Positions 1 through 9,928 of a stretch of 64,000 bases of DNA are shown in pieces. Source of the DNA: Magnaporthiopsis rhizophila. Lineage: Eukaryota > Ascomycota > Sordariomycetes > Magnaporthales > Magnaporthaceae. The notes under the pieces are model-generated. The model saw only the letters and a list, made by a program, of their open reading frames with translations. It searched no databases and was not told the origin of the DNA. Where the stretch lies: the NCBI GenBank assembly GCA_003049465.1, contig PYSS01000015.1, forward strand, positions 262,807-326,806. The letters run 5' to 3'. The stretch's first letter is position 1, and each line of letters opens with the position of its first letter. The position numbers and the translations under genes were made by a program.

Positions 1-1264
1 CAGAGATCTCTGAACGCCAAGCGCCGAGACAAAACCGCTTTTGTCAACATTTTGAAAAGTCTATGGACTGTGCTACAGCTCAGCCCGTCACAGGCACTAC
101 CGCACGGAGGGACATGGGACTCTCCGCATCGGGCAAACATCAAGGTGTCCCACGCTAACTTTCTTGGCACAGTTTCTGTTTCCTACCTGGCACCGCATCT
201 TGGCCCCGCTGTGTCTGCCCTTGGCCCATGGCTGTGCAATATTCCATGATTGGGGGCATGGGATTGTTGCCCAAACTCTCATGTTCGATCAACATGGACT
301 TTTGTTTTATTCTTTGATTTATTTATTTTTTTTTCTTCCTTTTTTCTCCCCCTGTCCTTTCTTTCGTTTTATTTTTTGTTTTTTTGTTTTTTTTCCCCCG
401 GTGGATGCACCCCCTCCCCCCTTGTTCCTTGCTTGTCAGACACCCAGTCCGCCGACCCCTGCGCACTCTTCCCCTTTACGACATTCATTTGGCTTGGGCA
501 GATATTCTAATCTGGGCAGTGGATCTTGACCGCGAACTAGGTGAATGCACCATCACACACGCCCCCGGGGGCGGTCTCGACAATGGCAGCGCTAACCGGG
601 GGATCTCCCTTGCGGCTCCTGTTGCTGGTTGATATATTATCTGATCGTCCCTGCCCCCGTCCCGACTCTCTGTTCCTCTGTTCTGCGATCTGGCCACAGT
701 CATCCACTCACTCACTTACATGGCTATCTTCCGACATTCCCATCTTCTCATTCACATACCCATACTTTCCCACTCCTAGCCAGCCCAAAAAGGCTCAGCC
801 AATTCCGCACTAGGTCCCTCCCTATCTCTTCCTACATACAGTCCCTGTGGCCCCCGCCTCACTTGGTCCCTGTTCTCTGGCCTCTTCTTTTCACGGTTCC
901 GATAGGCCTCCATCTCCACCAGTTCGAGGTCCCCGTCCCATCCAAGGCGACCAAGTCTACCTACCTAGACATCACACGTCCAGAACAAGCCGATTTAGGA
1001 AGGCACGGCTCTCACCTCCCACGGCGGCCTCCATTGTCTCCTTCCGGCTCCGCGACCACGCACGCTAGCACTCATCACGACTAGGATCCCAGCCCAAAAC
1101 GGTAGTCAGCCGATCGGCTCAATGACTTGAGTCCCCCGCTTCAGCGCATCCTTCTTCCTCTTCGTACCACTGCCGCCCCGGCACTCTCATTACAAACCCT
1201 GAAACGCTGCTTCTCTCCGAAGAAGCCCGACTTCCCGCGTCCGCTCGAGGCCGTTATAGCGCAA
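1..1264. other. Upstream non-coding region of the first gene
   Basis: No convincing coding sequence is visible. The stretch is pyrimidine-rich, with a long T/C tract around 310-400 and CT-rich sequence from about 650 to 1200 leading to the first gene's ATG. This looks like promoter and 5' UTR of a filamentous fungal gene. The short open frames here lack protein-like composition and recognisable motifs. Confidence 0.6.
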
Positions 1265-2560
1265 ATGGCTCCCGCCATCCTGGCTTCCGCCGTTGTGGCT
1301 CCCGCCATTCAGGCTCCGGGGATGGCGCTGGTGTCGGCCAGGAGGGAGGATATTGATCTTCAGCAATGCATGCACTACGCACAATTCGCCTCCGGCCTCG
1401 ACCGCTGGCACTTTGACTTTCTCTACTGGATTCTTTTCGCCACCAACATCTTCCTGCTGTCCCTTGCTTCGTTCTGGTACTCAAGGTATGTCCAGTGCCT
1501 CTCTCTCTCTTGCAGCTCGACCACTGCCTTCTCGGCTCCTAACAGCGGGTGTCAAACAGGACGAGCGACAAGACCAAGGACTTGGCCCCAAACAACCCCG
1601 ATTTCATCTGGCACCACAAGCGCTGTCTCTATGTCACGATCGGCATCGCGGCTCTGTCGGTGACCATGTCGGTCGTCGAGGTGTTTGCTCTCCTGGCTCT
1701 GCAGTTCTGCGACGGCGAGGACCTCATGGCGCTCTACTGGGCAACGTGGACCATGTTGCAGTTCGGCTCCGTCATCGCCATCTTTGGCATCATCCTGCAC
1801 ATCGCGATGGTGCTGCAAGGTCAAGACCGGCCGCCCTGGGCACTGGCCCTCGGCACCCCGGTGCTGGTTGTTGCCGGCATCGGCAACCTGATCAACACGG
1901 CGCTGCACAAGAAGACGACCAAGGTTATCCAGAAGACCAAGAACGCTAGGAGCAGATCCAACAGCAGATCTGGGACCGTGCCTATGAGCCAGGCGTATGT
2001 CGCATTCTCCCCTTCTTTTCCTGTGATGCGGGACACCCTCTGCTGACACGCCGTCCTCGATTTCTAGTCCCACGATAAGGCCGTCGAGCATGGATAGCGA
2101 CCGTAGCGACCGGCCAGTGGTCCACAACGCCACCGTGGTCGGGACGGGGACGGATGGCGGCGTCATCATCCAGTTCTCGCAGTCGAACCCGGAGCTTGAG
2201 AACCGCGGCAGGTTTCTCGGGCGCGACGACCAAGGGCGCGTGCTCGTCTCGTTCGACCAAGACAAGGTGGTGCTCGTCAACGGGCCGGCCGCCCTCGAGG
2301 GCGTCGTGGTGAAGCCGCGCCAGCGAGAGCCGCCGGCACGATCCGGCCATCAGCACAAGGGTTCGGCGGGCAGCTCCTTCCACGATCAGCTTCTGCTTCC
2401 GCCCTCCAGCTCTCTCAACCTGCAGATTCTGCCAACCGGCGTTGGAAGCCCGAGCAACCAACAGGAGGAGGCCAGGCCGACATCGACCGGCGGTGCCACC
2501 CTGACTCCCACATCTCCGACCAGGCCCGACGCTCGTGCCGGTTCTTCCAAGCTGCAGTGA
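1265..2560 (+). CDS. Four-TM integral membrane protein, unknown function
   Basis: Three exons, 1265-1485, 1560-1994 and 2068-2560, give a 382-residue protein. Donors are GTATGT in both introns and the acceptors are ACAG and CTAG; codon phase closes at both junctions. Four hydrophobic segments lie at about residues 52-72, 97-121, 137-159 and 167-188. A Ser/Arg-rich stretch and a long polar, probably disordered and cytosolic C-terminal half follow. The start at 1265 is the first ATG that gives an uninterrupted frame into the first TM; further upstream the frame is open but lacks an ATG. I do not recognise a named family and no catalytic motif is visible. The neighbouring gene is convergent and far away, so context adds nothing. 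Confidence 0.8.
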
Positions 2561-3686
2561 AGCAACATCCCCCGCGTTTGAACTTGTTACACCTTTTGTC
2601 TTCTCCGCGCTTGATAAGCGCCCCTTTTTACGGTCGCCAGACTTGTTACATTTTTTTATTTTCTCCCATACACTCTTGTTTTGCTGATCGGTTGTTTCTT
2701 TTCCGCACCTGTTTCCTTTTCCTTGGTCTTTTCTTTTCTTCTTTTCTTTGCCGCACAAGCATTTTCAGGTTTGGTACGCGATGGGTTATGGGACTTTAGC
2801 ATACAAAAACCGGCGTTGTCCTGCTTTTCTTTGTGCAAAGCATATAGGACTCTCCCAGGCGTCTTTTGTCATCATCGGTTGGTTCCTGGATTCGACGATT
2901 GAGGATGGATTTCAGGCGCACGATTTGATGACCAACGGCCGGGGCGTTTTGCTGGATTTCGAGGACTTTTTTTCTGTTTTCTTTTGTATTTCTTGTCTTG
3001 TTTTATTCTTGTATCTTTTTGTTCTGTTTGTTTCGACTTCTTCACACTTCTTCTTTTTCTCTGCTTCTTTTTTTTTTTTTTTTTTTCGGCTATCCCACAC
3101 TTGTGAGACAAAGGTCTCCCCTCCCCTTGTAAAAGTTTCTCTTTGGCTCGGTGGATTTCGATAGATACCTCCCTGTTTTGTTTTTGTTGGTTTGGGGTTC
3201 CATGGATGGATTAAACAAAAATCTCCCCCTTGTCCGTTCAAAATGGCGTTTGTGTTCTTCCCATTGGCGGGACGCGTTCCTTGGCTCGACCTAGACTTGT
3301 ATGGGCAATCTAGGTTCATCCCGATTGAATGAGTGTTTCGTCGTTGCCTTGCACTCCCCCCTTGTCTGACACATTTTTTTCTTTCCTCTTCTGTCGCTCG
3401 CACTGTGCCGGGGGCAGTTGACGCTGGAGCCCAATGAAAAAAATTTGCATGTTCTAGAACAAGGGTGTTGGGGCCCACCCGGTGAAGGATCCGGTCTGAG
3501 CGCACGGAAAAGCGCCCCGGGCTTGGCGGGGCTTGGCACCCGACGCTGTGGTGGCCACAGCTTGATCGTCACTGTGGGCCTTGTCTGGTCCCTTGTCCCT
3601 CTCCCACCCTTCCACTGATCAATAAATGGAAAGAGTGGACGAGGAAGATTTCCCTGATAGCGTCCGTATCGACGCGGAGGTTTAAA

Positions 3687-3879
3687 TTTTTTTTTTTTTT
3701 TTTTTTTTTTTTTGGCAGAGTGGCTGAGTTCCCTTATTGGCTTATTAATTAACAAGCTAGAGCATCCGGCTCAGCCGCAATTGCCTTGACTTCCAGTTGA
3801 TAGGTATGTAGATCAGAACCCTAGCTTACCGATAAGCCACTGACCATCAGGTTTCCGTGGCTTAAAAAAAAAAAAAAAA
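3687..3879 (-). mobile_element. Possible tRNA-derived SINE-like remnant
   Basis: A 150-bp body is bounded by T27 (3687-3713) and A16 (3864-3879). Read on the minus strand it ends in A27, as a retroposed element would. The minus strand contains TGGCTTATCGGTAAGC (plus 3824-3839), a good match to a Pol III A box and tRNA D arm, followed by GGTTCTGATCT (plus 3810-3820), a degenerate B box. The two boxes are only about 3 nt apart, far closer than in a tRNA, so this is at best a rearranged or decayed element. The plus strand also has an A-box-like TGGCAGAGTGG at 3713. Confidence 0.25.
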
Positions 3880-4490
3880 GATCCATGTTTCCTAGGTTGT
3901 TGATTAACCCTGGTTGGCTTTAAACCGGTACCCCTGTGCTGAAGGCATTCGGATGGTGAGATAAGCGAGAAGATAGGGAAGGCGCTCTGGACAGACCACC
4001 GTGTGACCTGGGCTCGCAGCGACTTTCGGCTTTTCTTTCCTCCCTTCTTTCTTTTCACCGAACCCGACGCAACATCCCTGCCCTCCCGCTACTGCTGCTA
4101 CGGCACATAGGTCCGTTCGCCGCTGAGGCTGACACCCGGACGGCGGCGGACTCTCAGCTTCCCACTTATCAAAAATCTGTTGACAATATCATTCAACGAA
4201 AATGGTTAGTTGCAGTTACAAATCAAGGCGGCTGCTGCCTGCTGTCGTTTGATCCAGTCACAAACGGACTGCGTTTCTGGGCAGCAATAGGTCAGGATAA
4301 GGGCGGCAGAGCATTCAGGCAGGTTTTTTCTTTTTTCCTTCTTTTCTTTTATTTTATTTTTATTTTTTATTTTTTTTTATTTTATTAATTGCAGATGTGA
4401 GAAAGAAAGAAGCAATGCCAGCTCACTCACCCCTTTGAGTCATGTCTTTCATCACCTGGGCTACCTACCTACCGCGACACCCGCCGTCAT

Positions 4491-4532
4491 GCACCTAGGT
4501 ACATAAGGTAGGTAGGTACCGTACCTAGGTGC
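4491..4532. repeat. 12-bp perfect inverted repeat with CCTAGG arms
   Basis: GCACCTAGGTAC (4491-4502) and its exact reverse complement GTACCTAGGTGC (4521-4532) flank an 18-nt spacer that contains tandem GGTA units. Each arm itself contains the palindrome CCTAGG. Related GGTAGGTAGGT or CCTAGGT strings recur between genes, for example near 13197, 18251, 28270, 45427 and 45552, so this is a dispersed intergenic motif. Confidence 0.6.
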
Positions 4533-5555
4533 CTTTCTTTTAACTTGGCCAGACCGGTGAAAGAAAAGGGGGCAATGCCGGCAGTTGGGCAAAGGGGTTT
4601 CGTACGTGACTATCCGCCTGCGGTTGTAGAGAACAAGAAAAAAAAAAAAAAAAAAAAAAGCCCGCAGTCAGGCAGTCAGCCACCACTACGACAAAGCCCC
4701 GGAACACTTATGTACGTGCTTTAGACTTTAGGTCGCCGCCCGTGGTTCCTTTTCTTTTGTTTTTTTCCTGCGCACAAGCCCCAACGTGGCAACGGGAAGG
4801 GAAAAAGAACAAGGCACTGACTGATAGTACGGTAGCAATCGGCGAAGGGGGCCGAGCAAAGGCATCCGCTCCCGTCCGTCCTGCCTGTCGTCTCGTCTTG
4901 CAGACGTCTTGGTTTTTTTGCTTCCTTCCCTCCCCGTCCGTCTGGTTCCATCCCTTTCTCTCTTTCGGCGTCCATGTGTCGCCCCTGTCCCCGTCCCGTC
5001 CTCCCCTCGGTGCCTCGACTCGTGTCGGAGCGGGAGGCAGTCATGTGAGCGCCCTCTCCTCCGCCTCCTCGTCGTTCTCACACGGTGACACGCACCTCAC
5101 GGTGGTGGTTCCGCCGCCAAGGCTGCGCCGCGGCTCTTGGCCCCGTCTCCGTGCACGCAGCAACCAAGTTCTCATCTTTTTAATGGTTCTCTCTCTTCTC
5201 ACTGCACACCCTGCTGATTCCCGGCTGGCCCGTATCTTAGACAGGGGTTTATGCTTTGTGTGGCTTACTCTAGCTTCGAAATGGTTTCTTGGCCTCTTGG
5301 CAACTTGGTCTAATCGTCCCTCACCATCTCTTTTTGAGACTTTTCTATACTTCTTTTTTTCTATCTATCCGCCTGGCTGCGCCCCAATATGATGATTGTG
5401 CTGTGTAAGCTCCTCCGCTTCTCTCACCTTTGGACGATGGCTCTTATCACACGCCCCTCATGAATAGCATTCTATCTAGGTATACCTTACACCGCCAGCC
5501 AAACCCATTTATCAATGCACGTGGACGTGGGTCAGCCGGCCAAGCCCTCTCACAG

Positions 5556-6771
5556 TCACTGCACGCTGCCGGCTCGGCCAATCTGTAGTATCTCGCCCGT
5601 GTGCCTATCGTCACTCCTCAGCACCGGCCACGATGCGACATCGGCCTTGGCGAGTGACACCTCGAGCTTGGTACCAAGTATTTTGAAGGTGCACTTGTCT
5701 GGGCTGATGGGCGCAAAGAGCGGCACCTCGGTGCGGTAGCGCGTCGTCGCCGCCGTCGGCAGGTCCAGCAGTATCGACTGTGTCTCGAACGAAACCTTGG
5801 CGCGGTCCTTGTCTATCTTCTTGAGGAAGAAGGACGCGATCACGGTCGTTGCTGTTTGATAATAGTCGTGCCTGCAGCCGTCCATGCAAAACAAAACACG
5901 TCAGCCGTCACCCTCACCGTGCAATCGGGCCGCGAGGACAAATTAGACCATTTTCTTGGCTCTTGGCTTCCGGCCGCCGCCGTCCCCCGTTCTCGACATC
6001 ACTTACCTCACTGAGTTAGGTTCCAAAAGCTCCTCGCCGTCTTCGCCACCACCGCCTGCCGTGCCGCCACCAGTGGCACCCGCCTTGCCCTTCTTTTTGC
6101 CGCTGCCGATAAAGAGGTGGCGGGGCTTTGTCTCACAACCCTCAATCTTCATAAACTGGTCGAACTCGAGCACGCGGCGCTTGCAGCAGCTGTACCCCTT
6201 GCTGCCCTCGTGGAAAATGGGAGCGCCTGGGTGGTGAACGCACTTTTCGCCGTCTCGGGAGCCGCCCTTGGAGTACATGGCGCCACAGGCCTTGCGCCGA
6301 CAGACTTTTCCGTCGGGGATCTCGAGCGAGGGGTCGTCGTCCTCCGATTCGGGCGGCGGTGGAGGCGGTGCAGGGGTAGCCTCTGCAGCGGCGGCAGCGA
6401 CGGGCAGTCGGGGTACTGTCGGGTTGGTGGAGAGGAGAGGGGCGTCGGCGTCGGCTGGCGCCTCCTTTTTCTCGATCTTGGGCGGATGATCTGTGGTGGA
6501 GTGGCGGCCCTCGGTGCAGGGAGGGATGGACATGAATTCCTCAAAGGTCAGGACGCGTGGCTTGCAGCATTTCCATCCTGCTTGTTTTGTGCGAGGTTAG
6601 CTAGCTGGTCCTGGTCGTTCTCCCTTTCGCCATCCACAACTAATCTGCCCCGCAACACTTGCCTTTTTGGCCCTCGTGAAAGACGGGTGGCCCAGGGTGG
6701 TACAAGCAACCGTCCTCCTCGCCCTCGTTGTAGGACTTGCCACAGCCCTGGTGAACACACTTTTGCGCCAT
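5556..6771 (-). CDS. CHORD and CS domain HSP90 co-chaperone (RAR1/CHORDC1-like)
   Basis: Three exons read right to left, 6663-6771, 6007-6577 and 5556-5871, encode 331 residues. Two zinc-binding CHORD domains are clear at residues 5-64 and about 127-186, each with the Cys/His series and the FHEG..KG..CC signature. A C-terminal CS (p23-like) domain follows from about residue 227. A Pro/Glu/Asp-rich linker joins the CHORDs and a Gly-rich linker precedes CS. Family members bind HSP90 through CHORD and CS and act as co-chaperones in stress and signalling. Intron 1 (6578-6662) has a GC donor, GCAAGT, after AAAAAG; only this splice restores the conserved GQKGWKCC junction. Intron 2 (5872-6006) is GTAAGT/CTGCAG. 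The gene is divergent from the glutaredoxin-like gene across 470 bp. Confidence 0.93.
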
Positions 6772-7241
6772 GGTTTGGGGTGACGAGTGACAGCCGAGGC
6801 AGTCTGGTGCAAAAAGGTATGGATAATGCCCCGCCTGTTCGTCAGCTTTTTTGGTAGATTGTGCCTCTTTCTCGTATTCTGTGTCGAGTCACGGTATCAA
6901 TTGATACGATCTCGCAGCAGGACACAGCGAGCGGTGAGAGGGCGGACGACGGGCATAGGTGTTCCCTACAGTACAATATGTACCCTGCCAGATCACCAAG
7001 ACTTGTCGTTGATTCAAGCTGCCGGCCGGGGTTGAAGTGGTTCTGAAAGCTTCCAGAATCGCGTGGATCAGGAGGGGCAGCTCTCAGTCCAACAGACCCC
7101 ACATTACGTCGTTTCGGTGCGGTCAATGGTGCCGACGGGAGCCGGGTCCACAACGAGTGGTACCCACCTGAACGTCAGAGCCCAGTGGGTGGGCCTTGAA
7201 ACTGGGAATGCCTTCAAAACAACCGCCAGCAACGAACAAAG
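6772..7241. promoter_or_regulatory. Divergent promoter region, CHORD gene / glutaredoxin-like gene
   Basis: These 470 bp separate the start codons of two divergently transcribed genes, so both promoters must lie here. No clear TATA box was identified. A stress co-chaperone and a thiol-redox protein sharing one upstream region is suggestive of co-regulation but not proof. Confidence 0.5.
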
Positions 7242-7648
7242 ATGCGCGCCTCTTCGCGTCTACTCCAGCAGGCCTGCCGCATCACGCTCTTCACCCGAGA
7301 GAACTGTGGCCTCTGCACCAGGGCGAAATCCGCCTTGTCCGCCGTCTGGGATTCTCGCCCGTTCGACTACCGCGAGGTCGACATCGTTAAGCCCGAGGCC
7401 CAGCGCTGGCGGGACCTGTACGACTTTGACGTGCCTGTGGTCAGCTTGTGGCTTCCATTCGTGGTTATTGAGAGCTTGGCTGCGTGTGCTGATATTTTCT
7501 CCGTGAACAGGTGCACATCAGTAAAGCAGAGGCCCCTGAGGAGGAACCCAGTCTCGCCTCGGCGGCCGTGAAGCTGATGCACCGCTTCACCCCCGAGGAC
7601 GTCAAGGCCAAAATGGACGTCGTCGAGGCCGCGTCACCGAAGACTTAG
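7242..7648 (+). CDS. Glutaredoxin-like protein (DUF836/YDR286C type)
   Basis: Two exons, 7242-7439 and 7511-7648, encode 111 residues. A CxxC motif (ENCGLC, Cys22 and Cys25) sits after the first beta strand, and the DVPV segment at residues 63-66 supplies the cis-proline typical of thioredoxin folds, followed by VHIS. Length and layout match the short fungal glutaredoxin-like family that includes yeast YDR286C. The basic N-terminus may help mitochondrial targeting. Intron donor GTCAGC is weak, but the splice yields the conserved VPVVHIS junction and the acceptor AACAG is normal. The enzyme activity of the family is poorly defined; a thiol-disulfide role is inferred from the CxxC. Confidence 0.88.
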
Positions 7649-7818
7649 CCCGTTCTTTTTTGATGTTTGCACTGGCTAGGTAATCAGTATATACATATAT
7701 ATGTCCCGCCTTTATCTCTGCGTATGTATATATAAATCCATCATCACATGCATGTCGACATGCCCGCTTTCCTCCTCGTGCCCGCTTTCCTCCTCGCTTA
7801 TCCGCCGCCCTATCTCCC

Positions 7819-9096
7819 CTAGTAGCGGCCGCTCCTGTCCGGCTTAGCCTCCCCCCTGGCCACGGCCACCGACTCGGCCACGACGGCCTGCAGCGCCGTG
7901 ATGTCGGTGGCCACGCTGAGCATGTGGAAGCCCTGCTCGGCGTACCTGCGCGCCTGCTCGCCGCTGGTGCAGAATATGCCCGACCGCGCCTTGCCCCCCG
8001 TCCTCTCGGCCGCGACGCGGACGCGCTCGATGGCGTCGTCGAGCTCCTTATCCATCCTGCCGTCGACGATCGGGTGCCCGATGTTGTTGCCGAGGTCAAA
8101 GGGCCCGACGAAGAGCACGTCGACGAGGGGCGCGATGGCGTCGACCTGTTCGAGCGCCTCGCGCGTCTCGATCTGCACCACCGTCAAGAGCCCATCGTTG
8201 GCCTGCTGCAGGTACTCGGTCATGGACAGCGGGTGGAAGTTCTGCATCGCGAACGGGGATCCCAACCCCCTGGTGCCCTGGGGAGGGAACTTGGCCGACG
8301 AGACCAGCTGCTCGACCTCCTTGACCGTCCTGATGAGCGGCACCAGAATCTACAAGATTTCCACCCCAGTAGAAAACGCATTTGCAGCACGTTTCGTTTT
8401 GCCCCGATTAGCCAACGTCCCTGCCTGCCTTCCTTCTTTCCACCCTGTCGGGCTGATATCACGCGGGGACTCTATGAGGCAAAAAAAACGTACCCCATGA
8501 GCGCCACTGTCGAGAGCTCCTGCGTCGGCAGTGTCACGTCAGCTTGTCTTGTTTTGTTTTGCTGCCGCCGCCGGCCGCCGTCGGGGAGGGCGACGAAACT
8601 GGAGTTAAGTCGTCATATTGGCCCTGTCCCCCGCCCCTGACTCTTCCGCTGCCCTGCCTGCCACTGCCTGCCGTCTGATCTCTTACGCACGCTTGACCAT
8701 CCACGCCTGAAAGTCAGGGATCCTCACGATGGGCGACACCCCGGTCGCGGCGATGGCCGGGACGGCGTCGTGCATGGCCGCGTCGTCCAAGATGCCGTGC
8801 TCGCAGTCGACGACGACAAAGTCGACCCCGGGCGTCCGGGCCAGCGCCCTCGAGACGTTTGCCCCCGGCAGCATCTGCCAGAGGCCCATGCTCGGGCCTC
8901 CCCGGCTCATGGCCTGCTTCAGCCGGTTGGCCTGCAGCATCCTGGTCGACATGGCCTGTCGTCTACCCGGCGGGACCGAGGCGGCTGCTGCTGAGACTTG
9001 CGGGCGGAGCCGGTGTCTGTATATGCTGCTGCTGGCCCGAACGGCGGCGTGTCTGGCGGTAGAGAGGAGGGTGGCAGTGGCAGATGCACAAGACAT
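7819..9096 (-). CDS. HpcH/HpaI family class II aldolase
   Basis: Three exons, 8691-9096, a 26-nt exon 8494-8519, and 7819-8349, encode 320 residues. Family hallmarks are visible: DCEHG (His100 as catalytic base), VRIPD (Arg125, substrate carboxylate), QIET (Glu205) and GPFDLG (Asp229) as divalent metal ligands, and the GAHGILVPL strand. Members cleave 2-keto-3-deoxy or 4-hydroxy-2-oxo acids to pyruvate plus an aldehyde; the exact substrate cannot be told. The N-terminal 50 residues are Arg/Ser/Ala-rich without acids, fitting a mitochondrial presequence; a second ATG encodes Met49. Donor GTGCGT and acceptor GACGCAG are needed to give the conserved KRALDSGAHG; the in-frame GTAAGA 5 nt further on would break it. 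Confidence 0.9.
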
Positions 9097-9928
9097 GTCG
9101 ATGCCGCCTGTGACTTCCCGTGGGTGACGGAAGGAACTTGGGCTGGGGGTTTTCGTTGTTTTATATAGCTCTCATTCCAGAAGGCCATCCGGGTTTATGG
9201 TGAAGCAGCTAAGCGTAACCTTTCGGTTTCTCGGCCGACGCCGTCCGCGACCGAATAAGGCAGATTGCGGGGTAACAGAGTCTGCGACATCGGGCCGTCG
9301 TCTGCCACATCCATCCACATCCGTGCTGGTTCACGGTTTGATCGAACTTCCGGACACATCTCCAAGGGGACAGACAGTTCTATTCGAATCAACGTGCTAC
9401 CTTTCGGATCCTTGCACGCGCGGAACTATCTACACCCGTTCCTAGCGACGAAATCAGTAAGGCAAGCAGGATGACCTCCATCATGAATCTGCTATGAGCT
9501 CCTCGGCGGCTGTTCCGCCTTCGTTTCTCGGTAAAAAGTCATGACAGCCGGTGACGCATTCCATCACCGACGTGGCGAGGTGCAGAAAACCACAAACCCA
9601 AAGCATCAATAAAGAGAGAAAAAAAAAAAAAAACTAAATTGCGGAACGCCTGAACCGTAGATAGGAGGCAAAAAAAAAAAACAAATGGTATCGACTGAAA
9701 TCCAGCTTGCTTGCCCAAAAACTGGCTTAAAACGTGCGCTCCATAATGTAGTTCATGCCTTTGGAAGGAAGGAGAGGAAAAGAGGAAGGAGAAGAAACAA
9801 CCGAAACGTAAAAAGGGCTGGAATAGAAGCCTGCTTCTTCAAACCGCAGTGCTACCAGCCATGCATTATTGGATCTTGTCCACACGCCGTCTCGGGGCAA
9901 AATACCAGTTATCAGTTTTGAAGCAGCA
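9097..9928. other. Intergenic region, aldolase promoter and neighbour 3' UTR
   Basis: No coding sequence is supported. The right part should hold the 3' UTR of the minus-strand gene starting at 11458, and the left part the aldolase promoter. A-rich runs occur at 9619-9634 and near 9670. Confidence 0.5.

Larger units (their letters stand above)
2561..5555. other. 3 kb convergent intergenic region
   Basis: This lies between two convergent genes and holds their 3' UTRs. It contains several homopolymer tracts (T17 near 3068, T27 at 3687, A16 at 3864, A22 at 4638), a T/A-rich tract near 4325-4385, a SINE-like stretch and a CCTAGG inverted repeat (listed separately). A plus-strand frame at 4742-5392 is open for 216 codons but has chance-like composition. 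No gene is supported. Confidence 0.6.

Noticed and set aside
3713..3800. Plus-strand tRNA-Ser/Leu-like start (A box TGGCAGAGTGG)
   Set aside because: No cloverleaf can be drawn and no B box sits at the right distance, so it is not a tRNA gene.
4742..5392. 216-codon plus-strand open frame
   Set aside because: T-rich leader-like sequence with no motif; lies between two convergent genes and reads like non-coding DNA.
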